Assembly: GCA_034440575.1 (NCBI GenBank)
Contig: JAOTOL010001564.1
Coordinates: 744,001-808,000 of the forward strand
DNA length: 64,000 nt
Direction of reading: 5' to 3'
From: Imbricaverruca yamaguchii
Taxonomy: Eukaryota; Arthropoda; Thecostraca; Neoverrucidae
Shown: piece after piece, positions 1 through 11,903 of the stretch
Layout: every line of letters starts with the position of its first letter
Position numbering within the stretch: position 1 is the first letter of the stretch
Position numbers and translations under genes: made by a program
The notes under the pieces: generated by a model
The model's input: the letters and a program-made list of their open reading frames with translations, nothing else
The model's database searches: none
Told to the model about the DNA's origin: nothing

Positions 1-108
1 TCGTCCCGTTGTACAGTATGCATATGCTGTTTCCTTTTTTCCAGATAAAATAGTTCAAACGAACATCACCAAATTTCATAACAAAGTTCGGCGAAGATTT
101 CGACGCTG

Positions 109-144
<36 letters not shown>

Positions 145-1513
145 CATATCATGGAGGAGAAAATTGGAATACTTCATGAAAGTCATGCCTTCCTTTCCCC
201 AGTTATAATAAGCTAGATAATGCCCTATTTATATTCAGCATGGCGATCTTTGATGTAGGTACTATCGGTTGGATAGTGCACACAGACCAAAACAGCAACG
301 TTGCGCGCACATCCAGTAAGGAAGCTTCCTGGAGTTTTTTTTCCAGTGACATGTTATGTCCTCATCTCGTCGAACGGTACAGGGATAATGGCTATATGAA
401 AATGAAACCGAAATGAACATGGAGAAAACATACAAATGATTCTTCACGGCGAATATCCTCCTCCCTGGTGATATCCCTTTCGTCCTTCCCGACGTCGAAA
501 TATTGATGCGAATCCAATTTTTCACCGCCGACTGCGGCATAATCGCTGACATTCTGCTCTAAGTTTCGTCGTACGTCACACTTTCGCTGGTGACGCGACC
601 GGGAAGCATGCCGTCGAAGTAATCTCGCCATTCTTCGTAAAATTTAGCATTCAAAAGCACAAATATAACCCAGTATATCCAGACGTTTGGGAATATGACT
701 GATTCCGGCGATAATTAACAATAAGCAAGTATTAAATTAACTGTGTGTGCACTCTGCAATGCCTTTGATTCCTTTGTAAGCAATGGAGCAGTTAACCAGA
801 CCCAACCCAACTGACCACAAAATAGTAGTCGGCCACATATTAGCCCCCTTCCCCGGCCCCAACAAAGTCTATACAGATCACGTCCGAAGTGCACTGGTAA
901 TGCCATGTCAGCACTACCATTGCAACCTATTGAAGTAAAGTATTGAGTTCAGACTCAGCCACGGTTCCCCCATTAAAAAAATTACTTTGACATCGAGACG
1001 GATACCTTTCAATCGACCACTGGACCTTTCGCAGAGCTCCTTACTGAACCCTCTCTCCGGATGGTCCGTCTTGTCCCCTACCACCCAACCTTTTCAGCAA
1101 CGCCATCTCAGAAGCAGAAAATGGTATGTCAAGAATCCGGTTGTACCGAAACCTGTCATTATTGCGAGGAAAATGAAGGAACTTTAGCTATTTAGAAACG
1201 AGGGAAAATTACACGCGTAAAAGTTACGAATGGACTGGGTGCACCATGAGAGAGGAAACTCTCCAAGTAAATATTTGCAGCCGCTGTTGAAATACATTCT
1301 AAGACAATTCTGGTGCATGCCATTTGTAAAAGCCAGTGCTTGTTCTCGCCAGGCTATGCACATGATTCAGTTACCTTTGGCATGCTGTTTCTCTGCGTCT
1401 GCTGCGTGATGGCGGATGTATTAGCACATCGCTACTCTGCAGGCAGTCATTTTTGTGTCCATCGAAGCAGATGAACAATAAAGATGCTTCAGTTTTCCGG
1501 AATTGTCGGTACC
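1..1513. other. left flank, no gene recognised
   Basis: This is single-copy sequence upstream of the tandem duplication. Short open frames occur on both strands, but none shows a recognisable domain, splice context or conserved partner in the window. The only clear structure is a TA dinucleotide run near position 110. Confidence 0.6.
110..139. repeat. (TA)n microsatellite
   Basis: An uninterrupted TA run of about 30 bp in the left flank. It has no coding meaning. Confidence 0.9.
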
Positions 1514-2249
1514 GAAGCTCCCTATCTGCCACGCGCGCTTGTTTATCACTGCTGCGGCAATACTGGCATGGAAGATGCCATTGATTGCTAATAATTTGTA
1601 CGCATATTCCGCATGGAGTCCAGACCAGTTCGATAGCCGTGACCTCGGCATTGACTGGGTGCATGAGTCAAACATCACATTGATCGTGGGCGGGAACACA
1701 TACTACCAGCCTGCTCATCTCAAGAAAGGACGGTCCGATTATAGAATAAAATACAAATAAAACGGTAATTAATGGCGCTGTAACGTGCGATCTCAAAGAA
1801 TTTACTAAATGGTGTTTAAGTGAGCGTTGTCTCGCGACGACAAGGCGCCCGCCGCCGCAGCGGCTCGGTGGGTCGGCACCATGCAGAGTCGGCGTGGTGT
1901 GCACAATGTACACATTCAAAACCACAACTATAGTTGTGACCATAACAAAACCATAACTAAATAATTAAGTATAGTTTGATAAAAACATTGTTTATCATTA
2001 TTTCTACAACAGCTTGTTTGATTTTGTTCTCGATATCTTGGAATCTAATGGTACGATTCATATAATACTTTTCATTCATATTTTTGACGTAGATGCCGAT
2101 ATTTCATAGTTAAATATTCAAACAAGACACCGACGTGCCATGTCAACTACTGATTCGTCTCCCACTTTCCGTCTACAGACATCAAATGTGTTTGTTCGTT
2201 TTCTTTGTGAGTTTGTATGCACCAATGCGTCTGTGAAAAAGGGCAAATA

Positions 2250-2266
2250 TGACGTCACTGACGTCA
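2250..2266. promoter_or_regulatory. two adjacent CRE palindromes (copy A)
   Basis: Two full TGACGTCA octamers lie at 2250-2257 and 2259-2266, one base apart. TGACGTCA is the consensus CREB/ATF site. The pair is kept in copy B at 23477-23493. No promoter or gene start is visible next to it, so function is inferred from the motif only. Confidence 0.4.
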
Positions 2267-3159
2267 CCCATGACTGACCTTTCATGACATGATACATTTT
2301 TGTTTGACAGGATGCGTATAATTTATCCAGTGACAGTCATTGTAAATGTGAAGATAACTCACCGCGTGTTCGAATTGTTTGAGAAACTTCGGCAGAAGGA
2401 GGGGGTGCAGATTTGACGCCCAGACGATGCCTGGCTATTGCTATCTTATGTGCATATTTGCCAAGTCGTAGTGGATTATTATAGATGCCTGTCGTTAACA
2501 TATTTACACACCAGGTGTCAAATAAGTAGTAATTTAGAAGTAATTGATAGTACTTGCCAATTAGTATCATTTGGGTAGACATCAAGTCAGTTCATATATA
2601 ATGTACGTAATGTCCATTGATCCATATCGTGTATATTGCGGTTACACCAGATAGTCATGCAAACCTATTTGCACCTGGTACGTTGCCTTACACATGAATC
2701 TCGTTTTTCACTGCTCGTAGCTTTCTTTGAAGGTTATTGCAAATAATAAGTAAAATATGCATCGAATTCATTTGAATGAATGTGACTGAGTGAATGATGG
2801 AATACTTAGTTCGTTAGGTGCATTGCTACCTGCTGTTAACACCACCAAACCGTGTTTATCGGACGTATTTATCTCCTCATTGCCGTTGTTCAGAGAATAA
2901 GGGATACCCTAAAATTTATGTCAGGTCGCGTGGTTTCTGTGCGTTTTATGTTCTGTCTGATCACTACGTGACCATATCTAGTCGAACAATATACGGTGGT
3001 GTTGATTTGGCTTTCTCTCTCATTCTGATTTATCTTCGAATGTCATAATTTATTGTGAACTCATAAAATGACCGATTCATCGTAGTACAGCGCGTACATG
3101 CACACATCAGATGCATTATTCTAAGTTCACAGCAGGCAATTCACCCATTGTATTCCGTC

Positions 3160-3976
3160 AGATCCTCACAGCCCGTCCCGGGGTGGTGGGTGTCAACAGG
3201 GATCCCCCTCTAATCTCCAAACTAAGCGTCGCAGAAAACGAAATAAGTGTCATCGGAAAGCGCTCAACGAGTAGGACCAGACACCATCTCCCAAAAAAAT
3301 ATCTCCCAAAAGTGACGTCACTAGGGGCCCTATAATTTCACGACTTTTCACAACTTACATCATGTTCTTGCCTCTGGCGAGTTCATTTTGTGGATATAAA
3401 AAAAAATATTTGGAATCGGAAAAGGAGAGTGAACTCGACCAGTACGATAAAAGTTTTGCCCATCCACAAATCAACATTTTTGTTAAATTTCACAATTTTA
3501 AGTTTTAAAGTTTTCTTTAATTTTCCTTTTCTAATTGGTAGAGCGAACCGAAAAATGTTGTTCGAAGTCATCTTTCCCCTATAAAGAATGTTTACTTTAG
3601 CAAGAATCTTCTATTTTAACTGTAAAGGGAAAATATGCAAAACCAATAAGTAATCAAAAACGGAAAAATGAAAAATTCCTCTGGTGCATTTTGTTGCATC
3701 CCTAAAGATAAGCAAACGCTGGACGTTTCATTCAAATGTCTTTATCCGTTAAAGCGTAACGACTGGTTGAACATGTTTGGGGGTGGCCTCACTTGACCTT
3801 GGCTAAGTCGTTGACCCTAGATGACCTGAATTCAACATTATGACACAACATCCCAAATTGATGTGGGAAAAGGCATGCCAAATTTCGGCGCGCTGCCGCG
3901 CGTCTTTCTTTCACGGTCCGCGGGAAACCTTAAGGGGGGTCGTCATCGACCCCCCCGGTAAGGCGCGGGTTAACGA
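3160..3976 (+). repeat. unclassified 0.8-kb interspersed repeat, copy 1
   Basis: Starts near TCAGATCCTCACAGCCCGTC and ends at GGCGCGGGTTAA. Homologous copies are at 6508-7320, 28372-29176 (the copy B counterpart) and inverted at about 41890-42460. The best-kept part is near the end (ATGCCAAATTTCGGCGCGCT). It also holds TGACGTCA near 3311. No coding frame is shared by the copies and no terminal repeats are evident, so the class is unknown. Confidence 0.7.
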
Positions 3977-4080
3977 ACCTTTTGTAAGGTCCAGCATCAC
4001 AATACAGCAGGGAAAATCCTTAAACCTCAATTCGTTTTCATCCCGCCCGCATCATAACCAGCTTTCTTGACGAGCATTTC

Positions 4081-4163
4081 TCATGAGACTGTCTCACGAG
4101 CCTGTCTCACGAGCCTGTCTCATGAGCCTGTCTCATGAGCCTCCCTCATGAGCATGTCTCATT
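4081..4163. repeat. 13-bp minisatellite (GTCTCAYGAGCCT)n
   Basis: About six imperfect units of GTCTCAYGAGCCT. It lies inside the 3.4-kb block present only in copy A. Confidence 0.8.
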
Positions 4164-5029
4164 AGACGAACCAAAGCACTGCGACTGTAACAAGTGTGCG
4201 CGTGTAGGCAGCGCCTAAGGAAGGAAGCTAACGCGTGTGCGAGACATGGTCGCTGCTGATGAAACAGCTTGCTATGCAAACTCGTTTTCTGCTTTGAAAA
4301 GCAGGTTGACTGTAATTACGTTTTGGTTTAGGAAAGGGAAACGGGCATACAAAATCCCGCTGCTAAATTTAGCTGTGCGGGCATAAAACGAAAAGCTTCG
4401 CCAGATGATAACTTAGGATCATTGCGAACGAAATACCGATATCTCACCCATGAATTTCTCTTTGGAACTGGAATTTGTCACCTGCATCTTATCGAAGTAA
4501 AATAAGCTGTGCACGCCGCTGCCCAGCCGACCTCGCAGCCACCCAGGCCGCTGAGCGACAATTCACCCAGTACATGATGCGCTCTGCTAAAATGGCCTTT
4601 CACAACGTCTTCATGAAAGCGACTTAGCACCAGGATGCATTTGCGAAGATGTCATGCTGATGGTGACGACGGGATACTGGAAACTGCATGACGACGGCGG
4701 GGACTTCCAACAGCGGTTTTTAACTTTTTGGGGGATTACGTAGGTCGTTAAGCATTTTACCTTTTGATGCAGAACACAGCAGCACATGTGCCATACTTTG
4801 CCCCTTCCTACCCCTTTGTTTTCACCTCTTCATAACCCTCGAACGTATAAAATCCCTTCTCCACAGGGGAACTCGATCAGGATGAAGGAAGTTGAAGAGA
4901 GACGCTTACCTTTGCACACCTATTGTCACTATGCCCGGTAGAGGTTCATCATCTGCAGCACCACTGGGTGATGTCTCCCGCCGCGTATCGGCCCGGGGTC
5001 CACTGTCCGCGAGGTGATCCAGGTGTCGG
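4164..5029. other. no feature recognised (copy A-only block)
   Basis: Part of the A-only segment 3980-7365. Open frames are short, without recognisable motifs or splice-supported exons. Confidence 0.5.
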
Positions 5030-5350
5030 CGGCCGGTGGCGGTCACACGGTGTGGCCTCTCGCGCGGCACACACGCGCCCCGCGCGGGCCCAAGTCGGCT
5101 ACTGCGGCGGCGCGGCAGGCCAGCGCCACGGGAAGTCCATCCGCTAGTCACTGTCGCACGGTGCTGCCTCTCGCGCGGCACACACGCCCCACGCGGGCTT
5201 GAGCAGGTGACTGCGGCGGCACGGGAAGCCCGACCGCCAGTCACTGTTGTACGGTGCTGCCTTTCGCGCGGTACACACTCGTCCCACGGGGGCTCGAGCA
5301 GGTGACTGCGGCGGCGCGGGAAGTCCATTCGCCAGCCACTGTCGCACAGT
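5030..5350. repeat. GC-rich tandem repeat, units of about 94-110 bp
   Basis: Three to four imperfect units share CTCTCGCGCGGCACACACGC and ACTGCGGCGGC blocks, spaced about 110 then 94 bp apart. Overlapping open frames on both strands (up to 140 codons) are by-products of the GC-rich repeat. The block is missing from copy B. Confidence 0.7.
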
Positions 5351-6036
5351 ACGGCCGGCGGACGGCATACACGCCGCGACGCGTCGTGACCTTGACCCGA
5401 TACCGGGATCTTGTAAATACATTTTATGTTATGTGTGTAGGATATTGACTTGGACCATAAGGGTTTGAAACTCGCCCTGAGGTTGAAGCCACGTGTTCAT
5501 ATTTGGAGAATACAAACACTAGTTTTCCCTGTATGCGTGCTGTCGGTGGACTTGGTAACTAGCTGAACCTATCATGTATACTTTTTTCAAGGTGAGATTA
5601 TGTTGAGCTGGATTAAGCACACTGCAAAGTGTGTCTTCCACTGTTTTGTCAATATCTGAAGATGTAAAATTGAGGGTTGTTTGAAGAGGCCTGCACAATC
5701 CCGCTGCCTTGGCGAGACGTCGTTAGACCAGACAATGCCAGTGTGCCATCAAGCTAGCTCTGGGAGTCAGTCACTTACTCACTCAGTTAGTCAGTCAGTC
5801 GGGTGGGAGTCATGTACATGGGAAGCGTGAGGCCATGCCAACAGATACAGGGATGGCATCGGGATACTATCTGCGAACCAAGACATTGAGTGAGTGAAGC
5901 ATCGGAAATCATGTCATTATCGGATGAGTGTGGACATTCGTGATGCAACCAGCAGCACGAAGAAGCTTGGACGAATCTGTCTGGCATGGAGAAGATCTCT
6001 GAAGAAGATGAAGATCTCTCAAGAACAGCGCGGGAC

Positions 6037-6094
6037 ATGGGCGCTGTATAACCACTGCAGTTGATGCGCCCTAAAACCGAAATAACTAACTAAC
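6037..6094 (+). mobile_element. short SINE/LINE 3'-end fragment, (TAAC)n tail
   Basis: Contains GTTGATGCGCCCTAAAACC followed by AAATAACTAACTAAC. The same 3' module occurs at 29307-29370 and 51382-51446, where clean target duplications prove retroposition. Here a 7-bp GCGGGAC lies at 6030-6036 and again at 6099-6105, a possible imperfect target duplication. Confidence 0.6.
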
Positions 6095-6507
6095 AGGAGC
6101 GGGACCGAACACCTTTTGTGCTGCCACCACGACTGCCTCGTGCCGAGCATGAAGTGCCGAGTATCTATACTTATGTATATCAAGATTACGTCATTACTTA
6201 TTTAGACACAGTGTATAGCAAAGAAAGAAACAAAATTGCCAACTCCGGTGATATATATTTCAAATTAGTCGATGTAGTATTCAGCTGGACCCTCCCATGT
6301 CGCTGAAAACTCGCTAGGCTGATGTAGGCCATTTTGTATGCAAGAACCTTTCATGCAGAAAATAGGTCAGTGAATACGGCAGAAATTGTAAAAGTTATGT
6401 GTGGTAGGTATACTTTTTGTTACGTTCCACTTGTTTGGGTCTTGTCACAAGTTATTAAAGGACTCTTCGTTGTGTGAAAGTGGAAATACTTAACCCACGT
6501 CTCCCCG

Positions 6508-7320
6508 GTCAAATCCTCACACCCCGTCTCTGGGGATGATAATAACCCCCTCTAATACCCAAACTAAGCGTCGCACAAACACGAAAGAGGTGTCATCGAA
6601 AAGCGCACGACGAGTATGGCCCGACACCACCCCGGAATAAAATGTTCCTCCAAACGTGACGTCATTAGCGGCCTATATTTTCACCACTTGCATCATGTTT
6701 TTGGCTATTGGGAGTTCATTTTGAGGGATATTTGAAAAGAAAGAAAGAAATTATTTGGAATCAGAAAAGGACAGCGAAGTTAACCAGGGCCCTAACATTT
6801 TTGTCCACCCGAAAATCAATTTTTTTAATTTCTAAATTTTGAGTTTTCAAACTTTATATTTTCCTTTTCTAATGGGTAGAACAGACCGAGAAACGTTGTT
6901 CGAAGTCAACTTGCCCTAATAAAAAATGCTTACTTTAGTCATAATCTTCTATTTGAACTCTGATAGTCAAATATGCAAAATTAGTAACTAGTCAAAAAGA
7001 GAGAAAAAAAGAGAATAAATCCTCTTATACATTTTGTTGCATCCCTAAAGCCAAGCAAACGCTGAAAGTTTCATTAAAATATCTGTATCCGGTAAAGCGT
7101 GACGGCTGGTTGAACGTTTCTGGAGGTGATCTCACTTGACTTAGACTGACTTGTTGACCCAAGATGACCTGACCGCAGAAATCTGACATAACATGCCAAA
7201 TTCACATGGGAAAAGGTACTCCAAATGTCGACGCCTTGCCGCGCGCCGTTCGTTCACTATCCGCGAAACACCCGAGGGGGCGGTTGAAGACCCTCCCCGG
7301 AGACGCCGCTGGTTAATGCT
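6508..7320 (+). repeat. unclassified 0.8-kb interspersed repeat, copy 2
   Basis: A diverged copy of the repeat at 3160-3976 in the same orientation, about 3.35 kb downstream. It shares the AACTAAGCGTCGCA block, TGACGTCA near 6657, and the GCATCCCTAAAG and GCAAACGCTG blocks. It is absent from copy B, where sequence matching the end of copy 1 joins to about 7365. Confidence 0.7.
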
Positions 7321-7365
7321 TATCAATAAGCCCCACTTCATAAAATGGATGTTATGCGCTGGGAA

Positions 7366-10254
7366 AAATCATAATTAAGAGAGATATCGATATCAATTCT
7401 TGTTTTCACTGCATTTTAGCTGATAGAGCAATCAACTTTGAAGCTCCATGAGCGACCCGTAAATATTGTTCGTTTTTCAGCACAAAACGATAAGCATCTG
7501 CTGAACCCGACCATCCCCAAGGCCAACATAGGGCATAATTTTGAGACAAAAGGAAGTCCAAATTGATTGAGGACGGAATGGAAGTCCAGTGGATCTCGAC
7601 ATATCCACAAACGGCGTGGATTTGCATTTTGTGTCACATCCTACATCTTGAATGCAGGAAGGAATATATTCCAGTGATGGCATAGTGAAGGAAACCAAAT
7701 GAAATTTCACGAAATATATTTGGTGAGAATTCCACCAAATATATTTCACCAAATATCGCAAGTCGAAGGTGTGAGCGAAGCCGAACCAATCGGCTTAAAA
7801 TGACACGTAATCGAAGCCGAAGCCAATGCTGAAGAATCATGGCTTCACGAAGCCGAAGCCACAGCCGGAGCCGGTGCTGACTTCGCCCCATGTTCGACCT
7901 CTTGAAGGGCGAGTTTCTGCCGTGACCGTATACTGGGTCTTGCTCGAATTCTACTGCGTGCTTGCGATTTTGGTATCCACTCGGCTTGAGAGAGTGCATG
8001 TGGCCATTCGGCTTGAGAGAGTGGTGAGGGCGCATGGTCTACTCGGTTATTCAAGTCATTAGTACAACCAACGAGTTATTTCTAACGGCATATCAAGAAC
8101 AAAAATTCGAACAGACTGTCAGAACGATAACCACCATGTAAAAGAACTATGCTACATGGAATGTAAACCACCCTGAGCATGCGCAAAGCCTAACTTCGGT
8201 TTTGTATGACTATTTTCCTCTTCGGTATTTATCAATTTTATATTTTATTGCACATTGATTCTTAGACAGGCATCTGTTTCGCTCAGCTGCTATGGAAACA
8301 TCAAACTCGTGCACTTATGTTGATGCATTCCTTCGATTCGCTGGAGGCTGGCCCGTTTCGCCAGTCAACGCATCCGAGGATGTTGCCACCCTCCCGCTGC
8401 TTTCTCGAAGCTGAGATCGAGCCACGGGACAAACATCAAGCGCTTCTCATCATAAGAATCCACCGACACTCTATTTTAGTACTGTCAGTCAACAGTATAC
8501 TTTGGGGCAGGCTAAAGTAAGACTATCCTGAACAAAATTAAATGCATGTGACATGTTCACGACATAACATGACAGGTAGTGTTCATGAGAGACATGAGCA
8601 TCAACATGAATGCTGAGTTCGAATTCGGATGTGTATCATGTGCCAGTTTGCAATTTTGGTCCAAAATGTTGCTCTGTGTTAACCCAGGTCGGCAACATCG
8701 CTGGACTTTGACTAGGTCACGGATAACAAATGTTCTTGGAAAATGTTCAGTTTTCAGGTTCATACAACGTAGTTCATTTGTTAGCAAGGTTTGATTATGG
8801 GTGCTTTATATGTTTTTCTAGTTACGTGATGAAGGGGGCCATATGGGGTGGTGCTTGCATCATTTGAACTAGGTAAACAGGTTTTGATCGATGGAGTGCT
8901 TTCTATTGATATGAGTTTTCACTCCAATTGTTTTATCATATGTGCTCGTGGTGTTTCACTTGACTGGCTAGCTTTTCCTTGGGTTTCCTCGCTCATGTGC
9001 AGGTGTCTACCACAACCTAAAAGTTGGTGGGATCATAGCGCTGTTTAGGTCGAGTCTTTCCATGCAACGTCCAGTGGCGAAATGATAAGTACCGATAATA
9101 TTTGGGAGCCTGTACCCCTTGCTATCCCTTCTCTTCTGCAGTGATGTCCCTGCGAGCGCTGCGATTCAATGTGGTTCGTTGCTTATTTGAGGCTTACATG
9201 TGGGTGCTGCGCCATTTTATTTCCAGTGGAAGGCGCTGGATGCTCGCCGAAGACTTGAATGTTTCGTCGGAGGGGAGCAACACAAAGCTTTTGTTCGGTC
9301 GACTTCTTCCATGCAACTTCTATTGGCGTGATGCTAAGTGCTTAAAATGTTTGAAGATGTGTCCTACTGCCCGCTCCCTCCATTCACTGTGACAGAAACC
9401 CTACCGACGCTGAAGTGAGCTCTGGGCCCCTGGTTATTGAAAGGGCTGGATGCTATTAGTCGATCTGCACTGCTAAAACAACTGGATCGAAGGGGCATAT
9501 GTAGATCGCATGTGCAGTTGGCTATTTAGGGCAAGTTGCATTCAAGGGAACAACCTCCTACCTCATCGTGCTAGCACTTGAAGGCTTGATTAAATCGGTT
9601 TCAAAGATACATCGCATGAGAAGGCGAGAGTTTCTAGGTTGATGCTGAAAGCTTATAATTTTTAGGAAGATGGACGTTCCAAATCCATGGGCGAAATTGA
9701 AAGCGCGTGTATCGTATGCTGACCAGCGTCGGACTTACTACTCATTTTTGATCGTATTTTAAGGGGCACCTTATCAGATTTGAAAAATAGCCGTGACATT
9801 TTCAACCTACTCGAATTGTGTTTTAGATGTACGCAGTTGAATGTTCTTTTGATTCCTCGGCCCGGACAATTTTTCACATGAGTCTGACGAGATTTATGAA
9901 TTATTTGGATTCAGATTTCACAACATTTCCCTCTATTATCTTTTGTCACCTTTAGGGTTTCCGGGTCCTTTTGTCTTCACAGATGGAGCTCCGTACTTCA
10001 TTATAACTTTGTAGAAGAGGGAGGCACCATACCAAGCGCAGGTGAATAGTGTTCATGCAACATGCATAGCCGACAAGTGTTCCTTTGCCGGCAGCTCCAT
10101 CGCAAAGGTCTTTCTGAGTTGCGTCGTATATTTCACATTCGAATTTCATAACGGTTCGCAAAGTATTAACAACGGTGCACTCGAAGCGGTCCGAAACACT
10201 GCCTGGGTGCACCGAACCAAACTGGCGAATAACAGCGGTCGCACGGCGGCCACT
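7366..10254. other. no gene recognised
   Basis: 7366-7690 and 8978-10254 match copy B; 7690-8978 is A-only. Short frames in both copies accumulate amino-acid-changing differences and are not supported as genes. The stretch lies downstream of the RR-repeat gene's terminal exon. Confidence 0.5.
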
Positions 10255-10348
10255 CTAGAGGACCTTGGTCTGCGGACGCAGTGTCCAGAGCGCCAGCCCC
10301 ATCACGCCCGTCCAGAACGAGGTGGCCAGCGATGTGGTGAGCACCGGT
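10255..10348 (-). CDS. RR-repeat gene copy A, exon 3 (transmembrane helix)
   Basis: Acceptor CCCCTGCTGCAG, then A completes the AA left by exon 2 (Lys). The 94-nt exon reads PVLTTSLATSFWTGVMGLA, continues through LWTL, and ends RPQTKVL-stop. The hydrophobic stretch fits one membrane span. It is essentially identical in copy B. A minisatellite begins about 35 bp upstream, inside intron 2. Confidence 0.5.
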
Positions 10349-10384
10349 CTGCAGCAGGGGAACGGATCCGGTTACCAACGCCAA

Positions 10385-10990
10385 CCCGCGCCGTGGTGGT
10401 CGCTGAAGCCAGCCCACACTGTGGTGACCAAACTGAAGCCAGCCCACACCATGGTAACCAACTGAAGCCAGCCGACACCATGGTGACTAAACTGAAGCCA
10501 GCCCACACCGTGGTGGGCAAACTGAAACCAGCCCACACCATGGTAATCAACTGAAGCCAGCACACACCGTGGTGACCGAACTGAAACCAGGCCACACTGT
10601 GGTGACCGAACTGAAGCTAGCGCACACCATGGTAACCAACTGAAGTCAACCCACACCGTGGTGACCAAACTGAAACCAGCCCACACCATGGTGGTCACTG
10701 AAGCCAGCCCACACCATGGTAACCAACTGAAGCCAGCCCACACCATGGTAACCAACTGAAGCCAGCCCACACCATGGTAACCAACTGAAGCCGTGGTGAC
10801 CGAACTGAAACCAGGCTACACCGTGGTGGGCAAACTGAAGCTAGCGCACACTGTAGTGACCGAACTGAAGCTAGCACACACCGTGGTGACCAAACTGAAC
10901 CTAGCACACATGGTGGTGGGCAAACTGAGGCCAGCCCACACCGTGATGGGCAAACTGAGGCCAGCCCACATCGTGGTGGGCAACCTAAAG
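10385..10990. repeat. about 30-bp minisatellite (copy A)
   Basis: Roughly 20 imperfect units of CCAGCCCACACCATGGTGAC plus AAACTGAAG, differing by small gains and losses. It lies in intron 2 of the RR-repeat gene, next to the exon 3 acceptor. Open frames through it (KLKPAHTVV on plus, GVGWLQ on minus) are by-products of stop-free units. Confidence 0.9.
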
Positions 10991-11549
10991 CTAACCGGTG
11001 ACGTCAACCATCGTCATCCATTTGCAATGTTCAATCGAATCCATCATGAATCAACGTTTATCGGGAATTTTTTTTCGAACTAATCAACATTTATCAGTTG
11101 AAACCATAGTAAAAATTGCCTTTGTAAAACTGATGAGCCACATCCTGAGATGCGTCAGCTAAAACGATGCAAGCTGCAATACTGCAATAGTGCGTGCTTT
11201 GTAGGCTGGTAATAAAGGAAAACAACCAAACTGCATCCAGTATTACATTAAGCCCAAAATTAGACAAAGTAAAACATATGGCATACAGAAATTGTTCATT
11301 CGCGTGAGAACTACACTGAGTAGCCATGGCGGCTTGCCCACCACCATTACAGTGATAATGGTGAAATGAACCACGTGCATTATCGTTATTTTCTAAACCC
11401 ATGGTTGCCACATATTTGGCCAGGTTGTCAGCAACAACAATGCCTGAGAGGCGCGCTTTGACTGGCGGGGAAAATGTTGTCACCATTCGGAGGTTTTGGA
11501 GGCTGGCTCCCAATCCCCAAGAGGTTTGTGAAGGTTTCAGACAACTTAC

Positions 11550-11755
11550 TTTGAATAAAACGGCGCGCTCTCAGCGTACTTCGGCTTTAGAACTGGCTTC
11601 TTGATTCGAATTGTTTTCTGAGGAACATAATCATACGTAAGGAAGCACGCATCGTTGTCATGCACTCATAGCTTTCGTGTAGAAGCGGATGGTGAAGTTG
11701 CTTTACTCATCAATACAGGGAGATATGTGCGTCTTAGCACCCAATAATAGGACGC
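11550..11755 (-). CDS. RR-repeat gene copy A, exon 2
   Basis: Acceptor ACAG before GCGTCCTATTATTGG; donor AA|GTAAGT. Encodes YYWVL, PVLMSKA and, after the stop, a segment matching copy B (DNDA, FLTYDYVPQKTIRIKKPVLK). The TGA at 11668-11666 replaces AGA of copy B. Length 206 nt, identical to copy B, phase 0 in and 2 out. Confidence 0.55.
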
Positions 11756-11903
11756 CTGTCTGTAACTGAAACAAAGTGACATTAACTGCGTCGTCTATTA
11801 TCATATGAAAATGTTGGTCTTCACGGCAGTTGTACGTTGGAAATATACACATCATGGGAGTGCGAAGGAAACTGGCGTAGCACAGTTTGCGTGTGTCGCT
11901 CAC

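Noticed and set aside
10042..10554. 170-codon plus-strand frame, also present at 30649-31161
   Set aside because: It overlaps the minus-strand exon 3 and runs into the minisatellite. The shared frame reflects overall A/B identity.
11094..11513. Minus-strand 139-codon frame (VKARLSGIVVADNLAKYV) as an extra RR-gene exon
   Set aside because: Partly shared with copy B, but B stops early and the exon 2 to exon 3 junction is already phase-matched without it. A cassette exon remains possible.
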